64,000 bases of DNA, taken from contig NC_014816.1 in assembly GCF_000175215.2 (NCBI RefSeq), forward strand, positions 1,857,001 to 1,921,000, read 5' to 3'. Source of the DNA: Asticcacaulis excentricus CB 48. Lineage in GTDB: Bacteria; Pseudomonadota; Alphaproteobacteria; Caulobacterales; Caulobacteraceae. Under the pieces are notes generated by a model. It searched no databases and was not told where the DNA came from. It was given only the letters and a program-made list of their open reading frames with translations. The translations under genes were made by a program, and so were the position numbers. Shown here piece after piece: positions 9,241 to 17,231 of this stretch (its first letter is position 1; each line of letters opens with the position of its first letter).

Positions 9241-10236
9241 GAGTTTAGCAGAATCCGCCACCCCGTCCAGATAGCGCTTGGTCTGATCCAGCGCATTGTC
9301 TGCCAGCGCCGCGCGGCGGCGTTTGAGATCGACAGCGCCTGCGTCGTAATCCGCCATCAGGGCGCGGACAAAATCGCCCGACTGCACGTCCTTAAGCACA
9401 GCGTCCATCGCGGCTTTTGACGCTTCGCCGATAATGCGCGGGCCGGTCAGATAGGCTCCGTATTCGGCGGTATTAGAAATCTTCTCAAAACCGCCGGACA
9501 TCCCGCGCTCCCAAAGCAAATCGACGACCAGCTTCAGCTCGTAGCAGGTTTCAAACCACGCCACTTCGCGCGGATAGCCCGCCGCCACCAGCGTCTCAAA
9601 CGCCGTGGTGACCAGTTCGCGCGTACCGCCACACAGGACCACCTGCTCACCGAACAGGTCGCTTTCGCATTCGGCCTTCATGGTGGTCTCCAAAATCCCC
9701 TTGCGCCCGCAACCGAGCGCCGCCGCGAACGACAGGCCAATGGCCTTGGCGTATCCCGTCGCGTCCTGCTGCACCGCAAACAAGCAGAAAACCCCTTCGC
9801 CCGCCTCATAAATGTCGCGAATGCGCGGTCCGATCCCCTTGGGTGAGACCAGCAGCACATCAACATCCGCAGGGGGCGTGACCAGTCCGAAATTGACCGA
9901 CAGCCCATGCGCAAAAATCAGCGCCTGACCCGCCCGCAGGTTTGGCCCTACCTGATCGCGGAGCAGAGCCTGATGCGCTTCATCAGACGTCAGGACGACG
10001 ATCACCTCGGCCCAACGCACGCCGTCTTCGACCGTCACCACCTCAAACCCGTCGGCAGCGGCCTTGTTACGTGTGGCTGAGTCGGGCCTCAGCGCCACGC
10101 GGATGTCTCGCACCCCGGAATCACGGGCATTCAGCGCCTGCGTGCGGCCCTGCGAGCCATAACCGATGACCAGCAGGCGCTTGCCGCGGATCACAGCTAG
10201 GTCGCAGTCGCGATCATAATAGACGGGCAGAGTCAT
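9238..10236 (-). CDS. ilvC: Divergent class I ketol-acid reductoisomerase
   Basis: 332 residues, the normal length for class I KARI, which converts acetolactate or acetohydroxybutyrate to dihydroxy acids in Val/Leu/Ile synthesis using NADPH. The Rossmann motif is VIGYGSQGRTQALNARDSG. FAHGLSVNFG, the DLFGEQ metal site, FETCYELKLVVDL and SNTAEYGAY are all present. It departs from the usual family at several places: GSQGH is GSQGR, PKGPGH is PKGIGPR, and the His before ELKL is Tyr. The metal ligands remain, so it may be active, but it could be a paralogue with another substrate. No other ilv gene is nearby. Confidence 0.82.
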   Translation of the reverse strand: MTLPVYYDRDCDLAVIRGKRLLVIGYGSQGRTQALNARDSGVRDIRVALRPDSATRNKAAADGFEVVTVEDGVRWAEVIVVLTSDEAHQALLRDQVGPNLRAGQALIFAHGLSVNFGLVTPPADVDVLLVSPKGIGPRIRDIYEAGEGVFCLFAVQQDATGYAKAIGLSFAAALGCGRKGILETTMKAECESDLFGEQVVLCGGTRELVTTAFETLVAAGYPREVAWFETCYELKLVVDLLWERGMSGGFEKISNTAEYGAYLTGPRIIGEASKAAMDAVLKDVQSGDFVRALMADYDAGAVDLKRRRAALADNALDQTKRYLDGVADSAKL

Positions 10237-10289
10237 GACGGGCTATACTCCGGAATGAGAATCGTCCCCTCCCTATAGAGCAGCGTCCC

Positions 10290-11096
10290 ATGTCCCGACA
10301 CCCTGAATATCAGTATCTCGATCTGGTGCGTGACATCATGGCCAATGGCGTGACCCGCATGGACCGCACGGGCACGGGAACCAAGGGCGTGTTCGGCCGT
10401 CAGATCCGTTTCGACCTCGCGGAGGGTTTTCCGCTCCTAACCACCAAGAAGGTGCACTTCAAATCGGTAGCGGTCGAGCTTTTGTGGTTCCTGCGGGGCG
10501 ATACCAATATCAAATATCTCAAGGATCACGGCGTCAGCATCTGGGACGAATGGGCCGACGAAAACGGCGACCTTGGCCCTGTCTATGGCAAGCAGTGGCG
10601 CTCATGGGCGGCACCGGACGGCCGGGTGATCGACCAGATGAGCCAACTAATCGAAAATCTGAAAACCAATCCCCACTCGCGTCGCCACGTCATTTCGGCG
10701 TGGAATCCCTCCGAAGTCGAGGACATGGCCCTGCCGCCGTGCCATTGCCTGTTTCAGTTCTTCGTCGCGGATGGCAAGCTGTCGTGTCAGCTTTATCAGC
10801 GGTCTGCCGATGTGTTTCTGGGCGTGCCCTTCAATATCGCTTCCTACGCGCTTCTGACTCACATGGTGGCGCAGGCCGTCGGTCTTGAGGTCGGTGACTT
10901 CGTGCACAGCTTCGGCGACGTGCACCTCTATCTCAACCATGTTGAGCAAGCGCAAACCCAGTTGTCGCGCGATCCGATGTCCTTCCCAACGCTGAAACTG
11001 GCCGCCAAGACCAACCTGTTCGCCTTTGACTATGCCGATATCGAACTGATCGGTTACCAATCGCACGGAGCGTTGAAAGCGCCGGTGGCGGTATAA
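10290..11096 (+). CDS. thyA: Thymidylate synthase
   Basis: Methylates dUMP to dTMP with methylene-tetrahydrofolate, releasing dihydrofolate. The 268-residue protein carries RMDRTGTGT, FPLLTTKKV, LWFLRGDTN, the catalytic LPPCHCLFQF with Cys151, YQRSADVFLGVPFN and SFGDVHLYLNH. It lies divergent from the ilvC-like gene, with only about 53 bp between starts. folA follows on the same strand, separated by a hairpin-ended repeat; the two enzymes form the dTMP/folate cycle. Confidence 0.97.
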   Translation: MSRHPEYQYLDLVRDIMANGVTRMDRTGTGTKGVFGRQIRFDLAEGFPLLTTKKVHFKSVAVELLWFLRGDTNIKYLKDHGVSIWDEWADENGDLGPVYGKQWRSWAAPDGRVIDQMSQLIENLKTNPHSRRHVISAWNPSEVEDMALPPCHCLFQFFVADGKLSCQLYQRSADVFLGVPFNIASYALLTHMVAQAVGLEVGDFVHSFGDVHLYLNHVEQAQTQLSRDPMSFPTLKLAAKTNLFAFDYADIELIGYQSHGALKAPVAV

Positions 11097-11105
11097 TCTC
11101 TTCAT

Positions 11106-11246
11106 CTGCGTAGCGGGGGAGGTGGCGCGGCAATTGCGTAGCAAGGTCCGCGACGGAGGGGCATAACCCTCTCGTTTTGCCCCTCCGTCTCGACGCGCTT
11201 CGCTTGCTCGACACCTCCCCGTTCGCATCGCTCATAGGGGAGGAGG
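11106..11246. repeat. Hairpin-ended dispersed repeat, copy A (thyA-folA)
   Basis: The central perfect 12-bp inverted repeat is GACGGAGGGGCA (11152-11163) with TGCCCCTCCGTC (11178-11189). The right end is a CCTCCCC (11214-11220)/GGGGAGG (11237-11243) hairpin, and the left part carries GGGGGAGGTGG. The right end runs into GGGGAGGAGG, which serves as the ribosome site of folA. Related copies lie at 11782-12016, 57853-58020 and 63323-63472. Confidence 0.75.
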
Positions 11247-11254
11247 AAAAAATA

Positions 11255-11776
11255 ATGCAGAAACCCAAACTCGCCCTTATCGTCGCCATGAGCGAGAACC
11301 GCGTCATCGGGCGCGACAACGCCCTTCCGTGGCATCTGAAATCCGACCTGAAGCTGTTCAAGGCCGCCACCCAGTTCAAACCCATTATCATGGGGTCGAA
11401 CACCTGGGACTCCCTGCCGCGCAAACCGCTGCCGGGGCGGCTGAACCTTGTCTGCTCGCGTGATCTGAAGTTCGAGGCCGAGGGCGGCATCGTCTGTAAT
11501 TCACTGTTTGAAGCGCTTGATATCGCCCGTGAACACGCCGCTGATGACGGAGCGGATGAGGTGGTCGTGATCGGCGGAGCCAACATCTATGAACAGACTC
11601 TGCCCAAAGCCGATCGCCTCTATGTGACCGAGGTGCACACAACGCTGGACGGCGATGCGCGTTTTCCGGAGATCGACCCGGCTCAATGGGTCGAGGTGAA
11701 GTCGGAATTTTGCCCCAAGGCGGAGGGCGACGATTACGACTTCACTGTGAAGGTCTATGAGCGCAAACGCATATAA
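11255..11776 (+). CDS. folA: Dihydrofolate reductase
   Basis: Reduces dihydrofolate to tetrahydrofolate with NADPH. The 173-residue protein has LIVAMSENRVIGRDNALPWHLKSDL (substrate-site Asp or Glu region and Met20-like loop), IMGSNTWDSLP, NLVCSRD for cofactor binding, VIGGANIYEQ and YVTEVHTTLDGDARFP. The start is fixed by GGAGG about 8 nt before ATG 11255; the frame is open upstream only because it reads through the repeat. It pairs functionally with thyA upstream. Confidence 0.96.
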   Translation: MQKPKLALIVAMSENRVIGRDNALPWHLKSDLKLFKAATQFKPIIMGSNTWDSLPRKPLPGRLNLVCSRDLKFEAEGGIVCNSLFEALDIAREHAADDGADEVVVIGGANIYEQTLPKADRLYVTEVHTTLDGDARFPEIDPAQWVEVKSEFCPKAEGDDYDFTVKVYERKRI

Positions 11777-11781
11777 TTATA

Positions 11782-12016
11782 CCTCCCCAGTTTACTGGAG
11801 AGGGGACCGCACGAGCGAACGTAGAGAGTGAGATGTGGTGGTGGGGACTTCAGGTCACTCGTCGGTTCAACTGAGCCGACGAGTGATGTAAGCTTTTGTG
11901 TTGTCGCTCACGTTACCCGAAAAGTGGCACCCACTTTGTCGGCTTGCGCTTTAGAAACGGCGCCTGCCCCCTCCGTCACGCCTTCGGCGCCCACTTCCCC
12001 CAGTAAACTGAGGGAG
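11782..12016. repeat. Hairpin-ended dispersed repeat, copy B (folA-OYE)
   Basis: The ends are inverted: CCTCCCCAGTTTACTG (from 11782) against CAGTAAACTGAGGGAG (12001-12016), about 235 bp apart in total. An internal perfect 11-bp inverted repeat, TCACTCGTCGG/CCGACGAGTGA, lies at 11856-11887. The right part reads CCCCCTCCGTCACGCCTTCG, a signature shared with the other copies. The size and inverted ends look like a non-autonomous mobile element (MITE). No coding frame is credible here. Confidence 0.72.
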
Positions 12017-12025
12017 TAGAATGCC

Positions 12026-13117
12026 TTAAACCAGCGACGCCAGTGCTGAGCGGTCGAATGCCTTGACGTCCTCAAGCTGGCCGACGCGGACCTTGTTGAG
12101 CCACTGCGGATCGGCCAGCAGCGCACGACCAACGGCCACCAGATCGAACTCCCCGCGCTCCAGACGGCGCAGCAGTTCGTCGATCCCCTGCGGATTGGCT
12201 TGCGCCCCGCCGAAGAAGTTGATGAAGTCTTCGGCCAGACCGACACTGCCCACCGTGATCACCGGCGCCCCGGTCAGCTTCTTGATCCAGCCAGCAAAGT
12301 TGAGGTCAGACCCTTCGAATTCCGGCTCCCAGAAACGGCGTTGCGAGGCATGGATGATATCCACTCCGGCATCGAGCAGCGGCCGCACCCAGTCTTCCAG
12401 CTCCTGCGGCGTGTGGGTGACCTTCGCGTCATAGACCCCGCCCTTGAACTGCGAAATGCGGATAATCAGCGGATAGTCGGCCCCGACCTCAGCGCGCACG
12501 GCTTTGATGATCTCCGCCGCAAATCTGGTGCGCGCGCCGATCGTATCGCCGCCCCACTGATCGGTACGTTTGTTGGTGCGGTCCCAGAAAAATTCGTCGA
12601 TCAGATAACCGTGCGCCCCGTGCAGTTCCACCGCATCGAAGCCCAGCTTTTTGGCATCGCCTGCCGCGCGCGCAAAGGCAGCGATGGTGTCAGCCACATC
12701 GGCGTCAGTCATCGGTTCCCACTTTTGCGACCCATCCAGCGCGATGCCCGACGGGCTCTGCTTCGGCTGAGGGTCATAATCGCCACGCGACGCGGCCGCG
12801 CCGGTATGCCAGATTTGCGGCGCAATCAGCCCGCCCCTGGCGTGCACCGCTTCGACCACCTTGCCCCAGGCCGGCAGCGCCTCACCGAAGAAGTTGGGGA
12901 TGCCGGCCTCGTTCTTGGAGGCCGGACGCTCAATTACCGTGCCCTCGGTCAGGATCAGCCCGACCCCGCCTTCGGCGCGCCGCTGATAATAAGCGGCCAC
13001 GTCAGCGGTCGGGACACCGCCTGGAGAAAACTCGCGCGTCATAGGGGCCATAACCACGCGGTTTTTCAGTTTCAGCGATTTCAGTTCATAGGGGGAGAAC
13101 AGGGTATCGAGCGACAT
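12026..13117 (-). CDS. Old Yellow Enzyme family NADH:flavin oxidoreductase
   Basis: 363-residue FMN-dependent TIM barrel. It begins with LFSPYELKSLKLKNRVVMAPM, has QIWHTGAAASRG, the substrate-binding ELHGAHGYLIDEF with both His, and the C-terminal phosphate-binding GSVGLAEDF and VAVGRALLADPQW. Family members reduce activated C=C bonds of enones, nitro compounds and maleimides; the natural substrate is usually unknown. A compact set of inverted repeats just upstream (13138-13175) is a likely operator. Confidence 0.92.
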   Translation of the reverse strand: MSLDTLFSPYELKSLKLKNRVVMAPMTREFSPGGVPTADVAAYYQRRAEGGVGLILTEGTVIERPASKNEAGIPNFFGEALPAWGKVVEAVHARGGLIAPQIWHTGAAASRGDYDPQPKQSPSGIALDGSQKWEPMTDADVADTIAAFARAAGDAKKLGFDAVELHGAHGYLIDEFFWDRTNKRTDQWGGDTIGARTRFAAEIIKAVRAEVGADYPLIIRISQFKGGVYDAKVTHTPQELEDWVRPLLDAGVDIIHASQRRFWEPEFEGSDLNFAGWIKKLTGAPVITVGSVGLAEDFINFFGGAQANPQGIDELLRRLERGEFDLVAVGRALLADPQWLNKVRVGQLEDVKAFDRSALASLV

Positions 13118-13137
13118 AGGGGGCTCCGCTTAAAAAA

Positions 13138-13175
13138 GTAACCGCACCGGATATGGTTACGTCTTCAACCGGTGC
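13138..13175. promoter_or_regulatory. Nested inverted repeats before the OYE gene (candidate operator)
   Basis: GTAACC (13138-13143) is inverted at GGTTAC (13155-13160). Overlapping it, GCACCGG (13144-13150) is inverted at CCGGTGC (13169-13175). The block lies 20-60 bp upstream of the OYE start at 13117, the position for repressor control of an electrophile-inducible reductase. No regulator gene adjoins it. Confidence 0.45.
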
Positions 13176-13223
13176 AAGCTCAGACCGTCTGAAAATAAAC
13201 GTTTGCACACCGTAAAAGCTGGG

Positions 13224-13238
13224 TTAGCGTTACGTTAA
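13224..13238. promoter_or_regulatory. Possible CtrA box (TTAG-N7-TTAA)
   Basis: TTAG at 13224-13227 and TTAA at 13235-13238 are separated by seven bases, one mismatch from the Caulobacterales CtrA consensus TTAA-N7-TTAA. It lies 30 bp upstream of the DUF1624 gene start. Single boxes occur by chance, so this is tentative. Confidence 0.3.
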
Positions 13239-13267
13239 ATATGTCAACCTTACGGCGGGGGTAGGCC

Positions 13268-14473
13268 ATGACAGAAACCGACGCATCCGTCGCTAGGCCG
13301 GTGAGCGCTTCCGGCCAGCGGCTGGCGACAATCGACATACTGCGCGGCCTGATCATCGTGATCATGGTATTGGACCATGTGCGCGATTACACCCACATCA
13401 GCGGTTTCAAGATCAATCCGCTCGATTTCCAGCAGACCAATGCCGTCCTGTATATGACGCGCTGGGTGACGCACCTTTGCGCCCCAACCTTTATCTTTCT
13501 AGCCGGCGTCTCGGCTTGGCTTCAGAATGTGCGCGGCAAGAGCGGCGCGGCCCTGTCGGTCTTTTTGCTGACGCGTGGCCTGTGGCTGATCGTTCTTGAA
13601 ATCACGGTGGTCGGCTTCGGCTGGTCCTTCGCACTCCCCATGCCGCTATTTCTGGCCATCTTATGGGCGATTGGCTGGTCGATGATCGCGCTTTCGGCTC
13701 TGGTCTGGCTGCCCCGTCGGGCCGTGCTGGGGATCGGGATAGCGATTATTACGCTGCATAATCTGCTCGGAGGCATCAACGCTGATCAGCTGGGTCTGTT
13801 CGGCTGGCTGTGGCATTTCCTCTTTCAGGTCAATATTTTCAAATTCGCCGGTTTCGACATCCTACTGCTCTATCCGGTGCTGCCGTGGATAGGCGTGATC
13901 GCCTTCGGCTATGGCATGGGAGACGTCTTTCTTAAGCCCAACCGCAATCGCATCCTGATCCTGTGCGGGCTTGGACTGTTCATCGGTTTTGTCCTGCTGC
14001 GGCTCAGCAATCTGTATGGCGACCCGCGGCCCTGGGCCGTGCACACTGTGCCGGTGCACACTCTGATGGACTTTTTCAATGTGGCAAAATACCCGCCGTC
14101 CCTGCTCTACACAGCGGCAACAATGGGGATCGTCTTTCTGCTGACACCGGGGCTGGATCGCCTGCCCACAAGCCTTTCATCCATTCTGCGCACCTTTGGC
14201 TCGGTGCCGATGATGGCCTATCTGGGCCACCTCTATATCATGCACCTTGTGTCTATGGCCGCGCACCTGATCGCGGGGCAAAGCCTGGCGACGCAGTTCA
14301 ACCCGCTGGCCATCGCCTTTTTCAACCCGGCCGCCGCTCACGACGACAGCTTTCTGCCCCTGTGGGTGACCTATCTGTGCTGGGTGATCACTCTGTGCCT
14401 CCTCTATCCGTTGTGCCGCTACTGGTCGGCGCTGAAACGACGTCGCAAGGACTGGTGGTTGTCCTACCTCTGA
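13268..14473 (+). CDS. DUF1624/acyltransferase-like multi-pass membrane protein
   Basis: 401 residues with about ten membrane helices. The N-terminus reads RLATIDILRGLIIVIMVLDHVRDYTH, a pattern shared by DUF1624 and heparan-alpha-glucosaminide acetyltransferase-like proteins, in which the HVRD-type His/Asp faces the membrane. It continues with HLCAPTFIFLAGVSAWL. The C-terminal helices include GSVPMMAYLGHLYIMHL. Such proteins are thought to move acyl groups across the membrane onto glycans; the substrate is unknown here. Confidence 0.82.
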   Translation: MTETDASVARPVSASGQRLATIDILRGLIIVIMVLDHVRDYTHISGFKINPLDFQQTNAVLYMTRWVTHLCAPTFIFLAGVSAWLQNVRGKSGAALSVFLLTRGLWLIVLEITVVGFGWSFALPMPLFLAILWAIGWSMIALSALVWLPRRAVLGIGIAIITLHNLLGGINADQLGLFGWLWHFLFQVNIFKFAGFDILLLYPVLPWIGVIAFGYGMGDVFLKPNRNRILILCGLGLFIGFVLLRLSNLYGDPRPWAVHTVPVHTLMDFFNVAKYPPSLLYTAATMGIVFLLTPGLDRLPTSLSSILRTFGSVPMMAYLGHLYIMHLVSMAAHLIAGQSLATQFNPLAIAFFNPAAAHDDSFLPLWVTYLCWVITLCLLYPLCRYWSALKRRRKDWWLSYL

Positions 14474-14495
14474 GGTGCGACCTGCAGGGCGGCTA

Positions 14496-14771
14496 TTACG
14501 CCCACAGCCGTGAGGTATGCAGGACGCGCCAGATGGTGAGACTGTGGCCTTCAACGCTTTCAATCAGCAGATAAGGCAGCCCGTTCAGCACCCATTCGCG
14601 TGTACTCGGAGCACGTCCCGGTCTGCCACTGTCCGGAAAATCCGCCAGATGTTCCGCCGCGGCGTCTACCGCCTCATTCACCCTCGCGGCCGCGGTCACA
14701 CTGTCATCGGCAATAAACTGAAACGTTTTAATACGGTCATCAAGCGCCGATGCCGACCACTGAATGATCAT
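14496..14771 (-). CDS. RelE/ParE-type toxin
   Basis: 91 residues. IIQWSASALDDRIKTFQFIADD is the first strand and helix pair, FPDSGRPGRAPSTREWVLNGLPYLLIE is the central basic region, and LTIWRVLHTSRLWA is the last strand. This is the RelE/ParE fold and size; whether it cleaves mRNA or poisons gyrase cannot be read from the sequence. Its ATG overlaps the antitoxin stop by four bases, typical of coupled type II toxin-antitoxin pairs. Confidence 0.88.
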   Translation of the reverse strand: MIIQWSASALDDRIKTFQFIADDSVTAAARVNEAVDAAAEHLADFPDSGRPGRAPSTREWVLNGLPYLLIESVEGHSLTIWRVLHTSRLWA

Positions 14772-15082
14772 TGGCCCTTCGCATCGCGGCGCGCCAGAAC
14801 CTGGGCCTTGATATCTGCCATGCGAGCGTGGGCGTCTGCATGGGAAACAGGCGGCCGCTGGTCCTCCATAGCTTCGCGGACCTTATCCCGAAGCCAGACG
14901 TCATAGGCTTGCGAATCGCCTGTCAGCCCAGCGGGCAAGGCCCCCTCATTGGTAAAGCGGGTCAACAGACTACGAACGACGTCGGACACCGTCAGCCCAA
15001 TCTGGCTGAGCACAGCCCCGGCCCGCTCCTTGATCACGCCGTCAATGCGCGCCTGCACCACTTCACTTGCCCGCCATCGCAC
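14768..15082 (-). CDS. RelB/DinJ-family antitoxin
   Basis: The N-terminal ribbon-helix-helix DNA-binding part reads VVQARIDGVIKERAGAVLSQIGLTVSDVVRSLLTRFTNEGALP, a good RelB/DinJ match. The C-terminal half is acidic and Ala-rich and would wrap the toxin. There is no ATG start: GTG 15082 (after AAGG) gives 104 residues, and the GTG at 15061 would give a start right at the conserved VQARID. It precedes and overlaps the toxin gene. Confidence 0.85.
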   Translation of the reverse strand: MRWRASEVVQARIDGVIKERAGAVLSQIGLTVSDVVRSLLTRFTNEGALPAGLTGDSQAYDVWLRDKVREAMEDQRPPVSHADAHARMADIKAQVLARRDAKGQ

Positions 15083-15130
15083 ACCTGCCTTTCAAAAGCA
15101 GTGCACTTCATTTAAATGACAAAAGCCATA

Positions 15131-16237
15131 TCAGACACGCGAAGTCAGATCGCTCCACAACGCCTTGGCCATCGCGGCAAACCGCTCTGCTATCGGACCA
15201 TCGCGCAGCGGCGTGGCACGGTCGGCCGCCTGGCGTAAGGCCGGATCGAGCGGCACTTCGCCCAGAAACGGTCGCTCCAGCGTTTGCGCCATCTTTTGCG
15301 CACCCCCGCGGCCGAAAATCTCGATCGCCATACCGTCGGCGCCGACGAAATAGGCCATGTTCTCGATGATGCCCAGCACCGGTATCTGCGTCTTGTCGAA
15401 CAACGTAACGGCCCGGCGCGCATCGATCAGCGCCATGTCCTGCGGCGTGGAGACCACCACCGCCCCGTCGATCAGCGTCTTTTGCGTCAGGGTCAGCTGC
15501 ACATCACCCGTCCCTGGCGGCAGATCAACGATCAGCACATCAAGCGGCACTTCCGCCGTGCCCCATTGCGTCTGGGTCAGCAACTGCGTCAGAGCCTGGG
15601 ACGCCATCGGCCCGCGCCAGATCATCGCCTGATCGGCATCGACTAAAAAGCCGACCGAATTGACCTTCAGACCAAAAGCGACCGGCGGCAGCATCTTCTT
15701 GTCAGCGCTGAACGACGGCGGCGTGTTGAGCCCCAGCATGACCGGACCCGACGGGCCGTAGATATCGGCATCCAGCCAACCGACATTCAGCCCCAGCGCC
15801 TTCAGCCCCAGCGCCAGATTGAGCGAGACGGTGGATTTGCCCACCCCACCCTTGCCGGAACCGACCACAACCACATGTCTGACATGGTCCGGACGCGCTG
15901 TGGCCACCGGGGCTTTGGGCTTGCCCTGATCGGCAGCCTGCGGCGACAGTTTAGCCTGCGGACCGGGACGCGGCGTGTGGGGCTCGGCCACTTCGGCGGT
16001 CAGGACGACCTGCGCCTTTTCGATGCCGGGCAGGGCCGCCAGCAAGGCTTCAGCGGCCTCGCGCACCGGCGCATAGCGTTCGACCTGCGCCGCCGGCACC
16101 TCCAGCATGAAGCCCGCGCGCGGCACCGACACCGTCAGACCACGTACTAGACCGGCCGTGACCAGCCCCTGCCCACTCACCGGGTCGATGACCGTATTGA
16201 GCGCGTCGAGTACCTGCTGTTTGTCAAGATCGGGCAT
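15131..16237 (-). CDS. mrp: Mrp/ApbC-type iron-sulfur cluster carrier ATPase
   Basis: 368 residues. The N-terminal DUF59/MIP18-like domain (VLDALNTVIDPVSGQGLV) is followed by a Pro/Ala linker and a P-loop domain with VVGSGKGGVGKSTVSLNLAL, DADIYGPSGP and DLPPGTGDVQLTL. These deviant Walker proteins bind and pass on Fe-S clusters. The CxxC seen in many homologues after NMAYFV is absent here (NMAYFVGADG). Start ATG 16237 follows GGAAAG; the frame is open to 16291. It is divergent from miaA. Confidence 0.93.
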   Translation of the reverse strand: MPDLDKQQVLDALNTVIDPVSGQGLVTAGLVRGLTVSVPRAGFMLEVPAAQVERYAPVREAAEALLAALPGIEKAQVVLTAEVAEPHTPRPGPQAKLSPQAADQGKPKAPVATARPDHVRHVVVVGSGKGGVGKSTVSLNLALGLKALGLNVGWLDADIYGPSGPVMLGLNTPPSFSADKKMLPPVAFGLKVNSVGFLVDADQAMIWRGPMASQALTQLLTQTQWGTAEVPLDVLIVDLPPGTGDVQLTLTQKTLIDGAVVVSTPQDMALIDARRAVTLFDKTQIPVLGIIENMAYFVGADGMAIEIFGRGGAQKMAQTLERPFLGEVPLDPALRQAADRATPLRDGPIAERFAAMAKALWSDLTSRV

Positions 16238-16314
16238 ATTTGTCTTTCCGTAGAATGTCCTGCGCCGTATAGGCGGAAATAGGAACGACACAACCCCTTT
16301 TGCAGACCCTGCCG

Positions 16315-17169
16315 ATGCCAGACCCTCACATTCTGTTGCTGGGCGGCCCGACCGCTTCGGGCAAGACGGCGCGCGCGCTGGATTGGGCGTCCAAGACCGG
16401 CGGGGTGATCCTTAATGCCGATTCGATGCAGCTCTACGCCGATGTGCCGTTGCTGACGGCGCGGCCGGATGCGGCGGAAAGTGCGCAGGCCCGGCATGAA
16501 CTCTATGGTTTTTTGCCCCCGGACCAACAGTGGTCCACCGGCGACTGGCTGCGCGCTGCCCTGCCCTTCATTACCGCTGCGCAAACCGGCGAGACGCCCC
16601 TGTGCATCGTCGGTGGCACAGGGCTCTATTTCCTCACTTTGGTCCGCGGACTGGCCGAAATCCCGGAGATAGAGCCTGAGGTGCGTGAGCGTGCTCGCGC
16701 CACCTACGACACGCACGGCGAGGTCTTTGTGCGAGACACCCTGCGCCAGCTCGACCCGGTAACGGAGGCTCGTCTGGCCCCCCATGATCGCCAGCGCCTG
16801 TGCCGCGCGCTGGAAGTGGTGTGGCAGACGGGACGCGCCTTGAGCGACTGGCAGACCGATACCCACCCCATCCTACCGCCGAATAGCTATCGCTTCGACA
16901 TCCTCAGACCCGCCCGCGACGGTCTCTATGCCCGCTGTGACCAGCGGTTCGACCAGATGATCGCGCACGGCGCACTGGACGAGGTGCGCACCCTAATGGA
17001 CGCCGGCCTGCAGGCCGGCTGGCCTATTCTGCGCGTTCTGGGCCTGCCGGAGTTGTGGGCGCATCTGAAGGGGGAAATGACGCTGGATGACGCCCGCAAT
17101 CTGGCTAAACAAAAGACCCGCAACTACGCCAAGCGCCAGACGACCTTTTTCGGGAATCAGTTTGCTTAA
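16315..17169 (+). CDS. miaA: tRNA dimethylallyltransferase
   Basis: Adds the isopentenyl group to A37 of tRNAs reading UNN codons. The P-loop is LLLGGPTASGKTARA, followed by NADSMQLYADVP, the IVGGTGLYF motif, HDRQRLCRALEV and the C-terminal KQKTRNYAKRQTTFF. It is 284 residues from ATG 16315; a TTG at 16300 is also in frame. The MiaA zinc-finger-like C-terminus of eukaryotic forms is absent, as expected for bacteria. A small hairpin (17170-17185) begins at the last base of the stop codon. Confidence 0.96.
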   Translation: MPDPHILLLGGPTASGKTARALDWASKTGGVILNADSMQLYADVPLLTARPDAAESAQARHELYGFLPPDQQWSTGDWLRAALPFITAAQTGETPLCIVGGTGLYFLTLVRGLAEIPEIEPEVRERARATYDTHGEVFVRDTLRQLDPVTEARLAPHDRQRLCRALEVVWQTGRALSDWQTDTHPILPPNSYRFDILRPARDGLYARCDQRFDQMIAHGALDEVRTLMDAGLQAGWPILRVLGLPELWAHLKGEMTLDDARNLAKQKTRNYAKRQTTFFGNQFA

Positions 17170-17185
17170 CGTCTTTACAAAGACG
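17170..17185 (+). terminator. Hairpin at the end of miaA
   Basis: CGTCTTT and AAAGACG form a perfect inverted repeat with a two-base centre, so in RNA a 6-bp stem closes a TACA loop. No T-run follows, so it is a weak terminator or an mRNA-end stabiliser. Confidence 0.4.
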
Positions 17186-17231
17186 ACACAGGCCACTGAT
17201 ATGTGGAACTGAAATATCCGGGGGATGAAAC

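Noticed and set aside
12200..13141. Plus-strand 313-codon frame inside the OYE gene
   Set aside because: Shadow frame opposite strongly conserved flavin-enzyme motifs.
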